Below, in pieces: positions 27,115 through 34,561 of a stretch of 64,000 nt of DNA (positions are counted from its first letter, which is position 1; each line of letters starts with the position of its first letter). The DNA is from Veillonella infantium (GTDB lineage: Bacteria > Bacillota > Negativicutes > Veillonellales > Veillonellaceae), in NCBI RefSeq assembly GCF_002959895.1, contig NZ_PPDD01000014.1, positions 62,001 to 126,000 of the forward strand, given 5' to 3'. The position numbers were made by a program, and so were the translations under genes. The notes under the pieces are model-generated. The model was given only the letters and a program-made list of their open reading frames with translations. It did no database searches and had not been told where the DNA came from.

Positions 27115-28377
27115 ATGAAAAAACAATTTGCAACAATTTTTGCAGCAACAGCAGTATTAGGTGTAACAACAGCATTCGCTGCTAACCCATTCTCCGATGT
27201 AACTCCAGATAGCTGGGCATACCAAGCTGTATCCCAATTAGCACAATCTGGTATCGTTAATGGTTACCCAGACGGCACTTTCAAAGGCCAAAACAATATC
27301 ACTCGTTATGAAATGGCTCAAATGGTAGCTAAAGCAATGGCTAACCAAGATCGTGCTAATGCAGAACAACAAGCAATGATTAATCGCTTGGCTGACGAGT
27401 TCTCCAATGAGTTGAACAGCTTAGGCGTTCGCGTATCTCGTTTGGAAGACCGTGTAGGTAATGTAAAAGTAACTGGTGATGCTCGTATCCGTTACCAAGG
27501 TTCTGAAGATAAAGGCGTTTACAAAAATAACAGTAAATCCTTAACAGATGGCCGTGCACGTGTTCAATTCAACGGTAAAGTAAATGATAAAACTGAAGCT
27601 GTTGTTCGTGTAAAAGGTAATTACGAATTCGGTGATTCTACAAAAGGTGCTGATGCAACAATTGATCGTGCTTATGTAGATCACAAATTTGGTAATAGAG
27701 TATCTGCTAAAGGTGGTCGTTTCCAACAAACAATTGGTGGCGGTTTAATGTACGATGATACATTTGATGGTGCTCAATTGAACGTAGGTAATGACAAAGT
27801 TCAAGTACAAGGTGCTTATGGTTACATGATGGCCGGTGCTGCTGATGGTAACTCCAAATCCGATAACCCTTCCGTAGCTTATGTAGGTGTTAAAGGTAAA
27901 GTTGGTCAAGAATCCACAGTTGGTGGTTTCTACTCTAAATTATCTAGCGGTAACTTGAACCATAACGGTTCCACAGTAAGCTCTGATGGCCAAGACGTAT
28001 ACGGATTCAATGCAGACTTCCGTAAAGATAAAGTTTGGGTTGGTGGTGAATGGTTAAAAGCTTCCAACGTAAATGATTCCCAAGCTTGGACAGCTGGTGT
28101 TGGTTATGGTAACTACGACATCGCTAAAAAAGGTACATGGGATGTGAAAGGTCAATACTTCAACCAAAAAGCTAACGCTCCAATCGTAAGCTCCACTTGG
28201 GATCAAGCATATGACTTAACAAATACATCTAATGGTTACAAAGGTTATATGGCTAGCGTAAACTACGCAGTACAAGATAACGTAGGTTTATCTGCAGGTT
28301 ATGGTTTCAACTCTAAAGACCAAAAAGGTAATGATCTTTCCGATTTCTACCGTGCAGAATTAAACTACAAATTCTAA
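27115..28377 (+). CDS. ompM1: SLH-domain outer-membrane porin, OmpM family (copy 1)
   Basis: OmpM proteins are trimeric porins of Negativicutes that also tether the outer membrane to peptidoglycan through a periplasmic SLH domain. The 420-residue product has a signal peptide (cleavage after AFA, residue 22), one SLH domain (about 24-75: NPFSDVTPDSWAYQAVSQLA and ITRYEMAQMVAKAM), a short coiled coil (about 83-115) and a beta barrel (about 118-420) ending in Phe (AELNYKF). A GAAGGAAT ribosome site lies 6 nt before the ATG. Which numbered OmpM this is in a given species is not certain. Confidence 0.93.
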   Translation: MKKQFATIFAATAVLGVTTAFAANPFSDVTPDSWAYQAVSQLAQSGIVNGYPDGTFKGQNNITRYEMAQMVAKAMANQDRANAEQQAMINRLADEFSNELNSLGVRVSRLEDRVGNVKVTGDARIRYQGSEDKGVYKNNSKSLTDGRARVQFNGKVNDKTEAVVRVKGNYEFGDSTKGADATIDRAYVDHKFGNRVSAKGGRFQQTIGGGLMYDDTFDGAQLNVGNDKVQVQGAYGYMMAGAADGNSKSDNPSVAYVGVKGKVGQESTVGGFYSKLSSGNLNHNGSTVSSDGQDVYGFNADFRKDKVWVGGEWLKASNVNDSQAWTAGVGYGNYDIAKKGTWDVKGQYFNQKANAPIVSSTWDQAYDLTNTSNGYKGYMASVNYAVQDNVGLSAGYGFNSKDQKGNDLSDFYRAELNYKF

Positions 28378-28385
28378 TTCCCTCA

Positions 28386-28424
28386 CAACAAAAAAAAGAC
28401 TTCTTCGGAAGTCTTTTTTTGTTG
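28386..28424 (+). terminator. Terminator after ompM1
   Basis: GACTTC/GAAGTC stem with a TTCG tetraloop (28404-28407), extended by an A8/T7 tract and a CAAC/GTTG base. A stable UUCG-capped intrinsic terminator. Confidence 0.93.
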
Positions 28425-28787
28425 TATATAAAGAGATGATATTTTCTTTTGTATATAATAGTATATATATAGTAAAATAAATCTATATATAGTAAAAGAT
28501 AAAAAGTTATTTGATTAGTATATATATTGATTTATTCCACAATATATTGTATGAGGTGTTTATGAACTATTTATACATAAAATAACCTTCTTCTAATTAA
28601 TATATATATTATTAATTAGCAATACTTAATAATATATATGATAATAAATCTCATTTAATACAAAAAAAGATAAATTTGATATTTTTAGCAAAAAAAAATA
28701 TATCTCATAAACGTAGATAATAAGTGAATTTTAGGGCATTTTAAATTATAAAATTTTTATAATGAGAATGAAATTGAGAAAAAAGGG
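28425..28787. other. AT-rich spacer between ompM1 and ompM2
   Basis: About 360 nt of extremely AT-rich DNA with no supportable ORF. A 14-nt direct repeat TATATATAGTAAAA occurs at 28464-28477 and again at 28484-28497, exactly 20 nt apart. No other structure was found. Confidence 0.45.
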
Positions 28788-28816
28788 TTTACACGAAAAT
28801 TTGGTTGTGCTAATAT
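28788..28816 (+). promoter_or_regulatory. ompM2 promoter
   Basis: TTTACA (28788-28793), 17-nt spacer, TAATAT (28811-28816). Same geometry and -35 as the ompM1 promoter. The upstream 50 nt are A/T-tract rich, like a UP element. Confidence 0.8.
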
Positions 28817-28984
28817 CACCCTACAAGAAGTAACAAACACATGAAACGAAGAACTTCGATGTAGAATGTGGCGAGGAAACGTGGACACTCCCAAAAATTC
28901 TTATTCTGAAGAACAGAGTAGAATGTGAATGTTATGACTTGTAACATTTTATATTTCTATTTTTCAGAAAGAAGGAATTCAACT
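28817..28984 (+). promoter_or_regulatory. Structured 5' leader of ompM2
   Basis: About 165 nt of leader. CTACA (28821-28825) can pair with TGTAG (28860-28864), enclosing a CGAA/TTCG hairpin (28847-28858). The block CGAGGAAACGTGGACACTCC (28872-28891) is identical to that of the ompM1 leader and sits at the same distance from the -10 (61 versus 62 nt). GTGAATGT (28925-28932) is also shared. A 7-bp AATGTTA/TAACATT hairpin (28928-28948) and a TTTCT/AGAAA pairing (28954-28970) follow before the ribosome site. Confidence 0.6.
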
Positions 28985-30196
28985 ATGAAAAAACAATTAG
29001 CAGCAATCTTTGCAGCAACAGCAGTTTTGGGCGTAACTACTGCATTCGCAGCTAACCCATTCTCCGATGTAACTCCAGATTCTTGGGCATACCAAGCAGT
29101 TTCCCAATTGGCAGCAGCTGGTATCGTTAATGGTTACCCAGATGGTACTTTCAAAGGCCAAAACAACATCACTCGTTACGAAATGGCTCAAATGGTAGCT
29201 AAAGCTATGGCTAACCAAGACCGCGCTAACGCTGAACAACAAGCTATGATCAATCGTTTGGCTGATGAATTCTCCAACGAATTGAACAACTTGGGCGTTC
29301 GTGTAGCTCGCTTGGAAGACCGCGTAGGTAACGTAAAAGTTACTGGTGATGCTCGTCTTCGTTACCAAGATGCTGAACATGCTAAATCCAAATTCGACGC
29401 TCGTGCTCGTGTACAATTCAACGCAAAAGTAAACGATCGCACTGACGCAGTTGTTCGTTTGACTTCTGGTAACTTCGAATTGGGTAACTCCCAAAACGGT
29501 GGTAACTCCAACGCTACAATCGACCGCGCTTATGTAAACCATAAATTCGGCGAACGCGTATCCTTGAAAGCTGGTCGTTTCGGCCAAACTATCGGTGGCG
29601 GCTTAGCATTTGATGGTACTTTCGACGGTGCTCAATTGAACGCTGGCAACGACAAAATTATGGCTCAAGCAGCTTACGGTTACATGGTATCCGGTGAAGC
29701 AGCTGGCTTAACTAAAGACCAAAACGTAACTAACACTTACCTTGGCTTAAAAGGTAAAGTAGGTAAACACACTATGCTTGGTGGTTTCTACGATCGTGTA
29801 AACCAAGATAGCACTAATGGTTACAAAAATATCTACGGCTTCAACGCTGATGCTAACTTCGACAAAGTTTGGGTTGGTGGCGAATGGTTGAAAGACTCCC
29901 ACGTTGATGAATCTCAAGCTTGGACTGCAGGTCTTGGCTTTGGCGACTACAACATCGCTAAAAAAGGTTCTTGGGATGTTAAAGGCCAATACTTCAACGC
30001 TAAAGCTAACGCTCCTATCGTTGATACTACTTACAACCACCTTTACACTACAAATGCTAAAGGTTGGATGGCTTCCGTTAACTATGCATTGCAAAACAAC
30101 GTTGGCTTGTCCGCTAACTACGGTTTCGACTGGAAAACTCAAGACGGTGCTGATCTTAACGACTTCTACCGTGCAGACCTTAACTACAAATTCTAA
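28985..30196 (+). CDS. ompM2: SLH-domain outer-membrane porin, OmpM family (copy 2)
   Basis: A 403-residue paralogue of the preceding porin with the same layout: signal peptide (cleavage after AFA), SLH domain, coiled coil and beta barrel ending AELNYKF-like (ADLNYKF). The first ~115 residues are nearly identical to copy 1, while barrel strands and loops differ and are shorter. I start at ATG 28985 after GAAGGAAT; the in-frame ATG 60 nt upstream lies in the leader and would precede the signal peptide. Codons are more C-ending (AAC, GAC, TTC, CGC) than in copy 1, suggesting very high expression. Confidence 0.93.
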   Translation: MKKQLAAIFAATAVLGVTTAFAANPFSDVTPDSWAYQAVSQLAAAGIVNGYPDGTFKGQNNITRYEMAQMVAKAMANQDRANAEQQAMINRLADEFSNELNNLGVRVARLEDRVGNVKVTGDARLRYQDAEHAKSKFDARARVQFNAKVNDRTDAVVRLTSGNFELGNSQNGGNSNATIDRAYVNHKFGERVSLKAGRFGQTIGGGLAFDGTFDGAQLNAGNDKIMAQAAYGYMVSGEAAGLTKDQNVTNTYLGLKGKVGKHTMLGGFYDRVNQDSTNGYKNIYGFNADANFDKVWVGGEWLKDSHVDESQAWTAGLGFGDYNIAKKGSWDVKGQYFNAKANAPIVDTTYNHLYTTNAKGWMASVNYALQNNVGLSANYGFDWKTQDGADLNDFYRADLNYKF

Positions 30197-30214
30197 TTTG
30201 ATAGTTAACCATAT

Positions 30215-30245
30215 AAAAGGGACTCCTTCGGGAGTCTCTTTTTTT
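30215..30245 (+). terminator. Terminator after ompM2
   Basis: GACTCC/GGAGTC stem with TTCG tetraloop (30227-30230), lengthened by AAAAGG/TCTTTT and followed by a T-run. Confidence 0.92.
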
Positions 30246-30440
30246 ATGAATAATCTATAGATTCCTATAACAAATTGATATAGAATGCCTTTTATTATGC
30301 AATTTTGATAATTAAAGATCAACTTATATACAAATAATACTTATCTTTTATTTTGTGATTTATAAGCTCTGTTACTGGGAGAAGTAAAATATTTTTGATA
30401 GAGGATTACTGTATATTTCTATCTATATAAGTATTATAAA

Positions 30441-30449
30441 TGGTATAAT
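30441..30449 (+). promoter_or_regulatory. Extended -10 promoter of the HAD-rapZ operon
   Basis: TGGTATAAT matches the extended -10 consensus. No clear -35 is seen. It lies 36 nt before the start codon of the HAD gene. Confidence 0.55.
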
Positions 30450-30484
30450 AAAGAGTATTAGATTTTCTTGTGAAGGAGGTAAGA

Positions 30485-31297
30485 ATGAATCCTTCTTTTT
30501 CTCATATAAAAATGGTAGCCATCGATTGTGATGAGACGTTAGTTCGAAGTGATAATACAGTTTCTGCGTATACAGTTGATGTATTGCATCGCTTGCAGCA
30601 GAAGGGAATTGGTATAACAATTGCAACTGGACGCATGTATCAAACGGCAAAACCAATTGGATTAGCATTACAACTTGGTAATGTTCCTATGATACTGTTC
30701 TCTGGTGGTTTAATCCAGGAGTTAGAAACGGGATATAAGCTATTTGAACAAACTGTTCCTATAGATGTCGTATATCGTGTTTTTCAACTCGGTCAACAAT
30801 ATAGTTGGCATATACAATCGTACGTAGATGATCATTTACTGTGTCATCATAAAAATTGGCAATCCGATCATTATGAACAGCAAACAGGGGCTGTAGCTGA
30901 GTTTTTAGGTGATACAATTTATACACTTTCTTCAGAACCCAATAAGCTCATTGCTATCGATACAGAAGAAGGAATCGATAGAATTATTGATATCTTGACC
31001 CCATTAGTTGGTAATCAAGTTACATTAGTGCGTAGTCAACGAGATTTCCTCGAAATCACTGCACCGAATGTATCAAAAGGGCGTGCATTAGCTCAATTAG
31101 CTCTAGATAATAATCTTAGTCTTGAAAATATAGTTTCCTTTGGAAATGCAGAGAACGATATTTCTATGTTAAGTGAAACGGGATATTCGGTAGCTGTTTC
31201 AAATGCAACAGAACATGTAAAATCTGTGGCTAATGAAGTATGTGGTCATCATAATGAAGATGGTGTAGCTCACTGGATAGAAAAGAATCTTTTATAA
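30485..31297 (+). CDS. Cof-type HAD-family hydrolase
   Basis: A 270-residue HAD phosphatase with a C2-type cap, probably acting on sugar phosphates or flavin/PLP phosphates; the substrate is not predictable. Motif I is AIDCDETLVRSD, motif II TIATGR, the motif III Lys is in SKGRAL, and motif IV is VSFGNAENDISML. The ATG at 30485 follows AAGGAGG, so a GTG 15 nt upstream (inside that site) is rejected. It is the first gene of a unit leading to rapZ-yvcK-whiA, 12 nt upstream of rapZ. Confidence 0.88.
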   Translation: MNPSFSHIKMVAIDCDETLVRSDNTVSAYTVDVLHRLQQKGIGITIATGRMYQTAKPIGLALQLGNVPMILFSGGLIQELETGYKLFEQTVPIDVVYRVFQLGQQYSWHIQSYVDDHLLCHHKNWQSDHYEQQTGAVAEFLGDTIYTLSSEPNKLIAIDTEEGIDRIIDILTPLVGNQVTLVRSQRDFLEITAPNVSKGRALAQLALDNNLSLENIVSFGNAENDISMLSETGYSVAVSNATEHVKSVANEVCGHHNEDGVAHWIEKNLL

Positions 31298-31309
31298 TGG
31301 AGTAAAACT

Positions 31310-32224
31310 ATGGAAGCATTTCGTTTATTAATTGTTACAGGCATGTCTGGTGCCGGCAAAACTCAGGTTCTACAAGCATTAGAGGATATGGGCTATCTAT
31401 GTATTGATAATATTCCTCCTATACTGATTCCTAAGCTAAGTGAAATTTGTCGACAAGGTGGAGAACGTACAAACCGTGTAGCTTTAGTTGTAGATATTCG
31501 CGGTGGTGAATTCTTTGAAGCCCTTTCATCATCTCTTGAAACATTAAGAGAAATGAAGGTAGATTATGAAATTGTCTTTATGGATGCTACAGATGAGACG
31601 TTAATTAGACGATATAAAGAAAGTCGTCGCAGCCATCCACTGGCTCCAGATGGGATGATCACTACAGGTTTGAAAGAAGAACGTCAGATATTAAATTCTG
31701 TACGACATAAAGCAGACTTCATTATTGATACAACGAATATGAAAACTGCGAGCCTCAAAGAGTATTTAAAAACTCGATTCACTCAAGTTGACGAAGGACA
31801 TGGCATGTCTATTACAGTTGTAAGCTTTGGCTTTAAATATGGATTACCATTGGATGCGGATATGGTTTGGGATGTTCGATTTTTACCAAACCCATTCTAC
31901 ATTCCAGATTTCCGTCATAAAACAGGTCGTGTGAAAGCTGTAAATGAATATATTCATTCTTTTGAAGTTACAGAGGAATTTAAAAAGCGTTATTTTGATA
32001 CCATTGATTTTCTTGTGCCTAATTATGAACAAGAAGGGAAGTCTCAATTTATCGTTGCTGTAGGCTGTACAGGTGGTATGCATCGATCTGTGGCTATGGC
32101 AGAAGCATTATATTCGCATCTATTAGAAAACGGCTATCGCGTTTCTGTAGAACATCGAGATATGATGAAAAATAATGTAGAAGAAGATTATAATCCTCAT
32201 GAAATTAAAACATTTGGTAACTAG
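31310..32224 (+). CDS. rapZ: RNase adapter / nucleotide-binding protein RapZ (YvcJ)
   Basis: P-loop protein of the RapZ/YvcJ family. In E. coli RapZ guides RNase E to a small RNA controlling glucosamine-6-phosphate synthesis; in Firmicutes YvcJ binds and hydrolyses GTP. The 304-residue product has Walker A TGMSGAGKTQ at the N-terminus, FMDATDETLIRRYKESRRSHPL and the C-terminal AVGCTGGMHRSVAMAEAL block. It is first in the conserved rapZ-yvcK-whiA trio. Confidence 0.94.
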   Translation: MEAFRLLIVTGMSGAGKTQVLQALEDMGYLCIDNIPPILIPKLSEICRQGGERTNRVALVVDIRGGEFFEALSSSLETLREMKVDYEIVFMDATDETLIRRYKESRRSHPLAPDGMITTGLKEERQILNSVRHKADFIIDTTNMKTASLKEYLKTRFTQVDEGHGMSITVVSFGFKYGLPLDADMVWDVRFLPNPFYIPDFRHKTGRVKAVNEYIHSFEVTEEFKKRYFDTIDFLVPNYEQEGKSQFIVAVGCTGGMHRSVAMAEALYSHLLENGYRVSVEHRDMMKNNVEEDYNPHEIKTFGN

Positions 32225-32236
32225 ATAGGGGTTCAT

Positions 32237-33586
32237 ATGTTGCGAAAAAGATGGTTTCGGTGGCTTATTCCGGGCCTAAATATAAAACGTTGGCTTGCCC
32301 TATTTAGTTGTGGTGTAGGTCTTTTAATCATAGGCATTTCATTGATATTTAATTATCAATGGCTTGCCGTTCTTGAAGATATTGTATTAGCCTTTTCTTA
32401 TAATATGACGGGCTTTTACAATTATAATGTGCTCATTGCTGTAGGCGCTGTTGTACTATCGATTGGCGCTGTGTTAATGTTAATCGGTACGAGTAAGGTT
32501 ATTAAAACGATTATTCGTGCTGTATTACCTAATCCTGATAGTAAGGTGTCAGATATTATTTTCCAAAATATACGCCTCGATAAAGGTCCTAAAATCGTTG
32601 TTATCGGCGGTGGTACAGGATTGTCTAATCTATTGCGTGGATTGAAAACACACACATCTAATTTATCAGCTATTGTTACAGTAGCTGACGATGGTGGTTC
32701 ATCAGGTCGTTTACGGGAAGATTTTAAAATGATTGCCCCTGGTGACTTACGAAACTGCTTGGTCGCATTAGCAGAACAAGAAGGGGTTATGGAAAATCTT
32801 TTCCGCTACCGCTTTGAAGGGGAAAATGAGCTATCTGGACATAGTTTTGGCAATCTCTTTATTACAGCACTTGCTCAAGTATACGATGGCGATGTGGAGG
32901 AAGCACTTGAAGCAGCTAGTAAATTACTACGTGTACGCGGTCGTGTAATTCCTTCATCTACAGAGTTCATTAAATTGGTAGCTGAGATGACAGATGGTAC
33001 CATTGTAGAAGGTGAAAGTAATATTCCAAACTCTGGTAAAACCATTCGCCATATGTATAGCGAACCGGCGCAACCAAAGCCGGAAGGTGCTGCGTTACGT
33101 GCTATCGATGAAGCAGATGTCATCATTTTTGGACCGGGTAGTTTATATACAAGTATCATTCCAAACTTGTTAACTGATAAAATTGCATCTCATATACGTG
33201 CTAGTAAGGCAAATAAAATTTATATTGCCAATGTTATGACTCAACCTGGAGAAACTTCAGGTTATACGCTTAGTGATCATGTGGAGGCACTCATCGCTCA
33301 TGGTGGGGAAGGTATTGTAGATACCGTACTGGCAAACGATGGTCCACTACCAATTCAAATGGTAGAACAATATAGTGCCGTAGGTTCAGAGCCTGTAGCA
33401 TTAGATACTAAGAAACTACAAGCTAAAGGGATTCGCACGATTCGGGCTACTTTAATTAGTCCGAAAAAGCCAGCTGTTCATGATCCAGAACGGTTGGGTA
33501 AAGTAATTATGGATATTGTTCACGCCATGCAATCGGATACTGAACCACATATCTTAGAGTATTATCTCCAACGAGATGATCATTAA
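32237..33586 (+). CDS. yvcK: Gluconeogenesis factor / GlmR (YvcK)
   Basis: YvcK/GlmR binds UDP-GlcNAc and stimulates cell-wall precursor synthesis in Firmicutes during gluconeogenic growth. The 449-residue product carries two N-terminal membrane helices (about 15-35 and 60-85), an extension absent in B. subtilis YvcK. The CofD-like Rossmann core follows: VVIGGGTGLSNLLRGLK, TVADDGGSSGRLR, APGDLRNCLVAL, FGPGSLYTSIIPNL and NVMTQPGETSGY. The membrane anchor may place it near peptidoglycan or LPS precursor enzymes. Confidence 0.92.
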   Translation: MLRKRWFRWLIPGLNIKRWLALFSCGVGLLIIGISLIFNYQWLAVLEDIVLAFSYNMTGFYNYNVLIAVGAVVLSIGAVLMLIGTSKVIKTIIRAVLPNPDSKVSDIIFQNIRLDKGPKIVVIGGGTGLSNLLRGLKTHTSNLSAIVTVADDGGSSGRLREDFKMIAPGDLRNCLVALAEQEGVMENLFRYRFEGENELSGHSFGNLFITALAQVYDGDVEEALEAASKLLRVRGRVIPSSTEFIKLVAEMTDGTIVEGESNIPNSGKTIRHMYSEPAQPKPEGAALRAIDEADVIIFGPGSLYTSIIPNLLTDKIASHIRASKANKIYIANVMTQPGETSGYTLSDHVEALIAHGGEGIVDTVLANDGPLPIQMVEQYSAVGSEPVALDTKKLQAKGIRTIRATLISPKKPAVHDPERLGKVIMDIVHAMQSDTEPHILEYYLQRDDH

Positions 33587-33601
33587 TGAGAAGGGATACC
33601 T

Positions 33602-34549
33602 ATGTCATTTGCTGAAGATGTAAAAAATGAATTATGCCAATATGAATCCTCTAGTGATGCAGATGTGGCCATGAAAATTGAAGCGTCTTGCTTATTGCGC
33701 ATGGGTGGATCTATCATTTTAGGGATGAAGGGCGCTGTTGGTATTAGATTAGCTACTGCAAATAATGCAGTAGCTCGTCGCTTGTTAGGCATCTTAAAGA
33801 AACAATATGAATTGCCTACCAATGTATTAGTACGACAAGGGCTTAACTTGCGTAAGAAAAATATGTATACCTTATCTGTGGAGCCATCCATAGAAGGGCG
33901 ACAGGCTTTAGAAGATCTTGCTTTATGGCCTGTAACTGAACAAATTCCTCGTAGTTGGCTTAAATCTATGGAGGCACGACGTGCTTTTTTACGGGGTGCT
34001 TTTTTAGGTGGAGGATCTGTTAATAAGCCACAAAGTGATTATCATCTTGAGTTTATGACGGGGAATGAGAATTTTGCAAAGGAAATTATACATGTATTGC
34101 GGTTATTTCATATTCATGCAGGTTTGACTGAGCGTAAGGAAGAGTATGTAGTATATCTTAAAGAAGGGGACGCTGTAACGAATTGCTTGCAGATTATGGG
34201 GGCTCAATCAGCCTTGATGGAGTTTGAAAATGTACGCATTATGAAGACTGTGCGAAATCAAATCAATCGGCAAGTAAACTGTGAGACAGCCAATTTACAA
34301 AAGGTTGTAGATGCTGCAGTACGTCAGGTAAAAGCAATTCGAATCATCGATAGAGAAATTGGCATTGATGCATTGCCTGACAAGTTGAGGATTGTAGCCA
34401 GACTGAGATGGGACAATCCAGAAGCGAGCTTAAAAGAGCTAGAAGAATTGATGGATGGCGAATTATCCAAGTCGGGTATTGGTCATCGTTTAAAGAAAAT
34501 CGAAGCATTAGCACTTATGTATGACCCTATGGGGCTTGAAGAAATATAG
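33602..34549 (+). CDS. whiA: DNA-binding protein WhiA
   Basis: WhiA is a DNA-binding protein with an N-terminal LAGLIDADG-like domain lacking nuclease activity and a C-terminal helix-turn-helix. It influences cell division and chromosome segregation in Firmicutes. The 315-residue product shows SFAEDVKNELCQYE at the start, FLRGAFLGGGSVNKPQSDYHLEF in the homing-endonuclease-like domain, and a C-terminal LRIVARLRWDNPEASLKELE HTH region. It is third in the conserved trio and 12 nt before the long coiled-coil gene. Confidence 0.95.
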   Translation: MSFAEDVKNELCQYESSSDADVAMKIEASCLLRMGGSIILGMKGAVGIRLATANNAVARRLLGILKKQYELPTNVLVRQGLNLRKKNMYTLSVEPSIEGRQALEDLALWPVTEQIPRSWLKSMEARRAFLRGAFLGGGSVNKPQSDYHLEFMTGNENFAKEIIHVLRLFHIHAGLTERKEEYVVYLKEGDAVTNCLQIMGAQSALMEFENVRIMKTVRNQINRQVNCETANLQKVVDAAVRQVKAIRIIDREIGIDALPDKLRIVARLRWDNPEASLKELEELMDGELSKSGIGHRLKKIEALALMYDPMGLEEI

Positions 34550-34561
34550 AGGTATTAATAT

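Noticed and set aside
28997-29587. Antisense ORF of 196 codons opposite ompM2 (and a second, 29747-30322)
   Set aside because: The C-ending codon bias of ompM2 removes stops from the complementary frame. No ribosome site, and the products look like random Ser/Val/Phe sequence.
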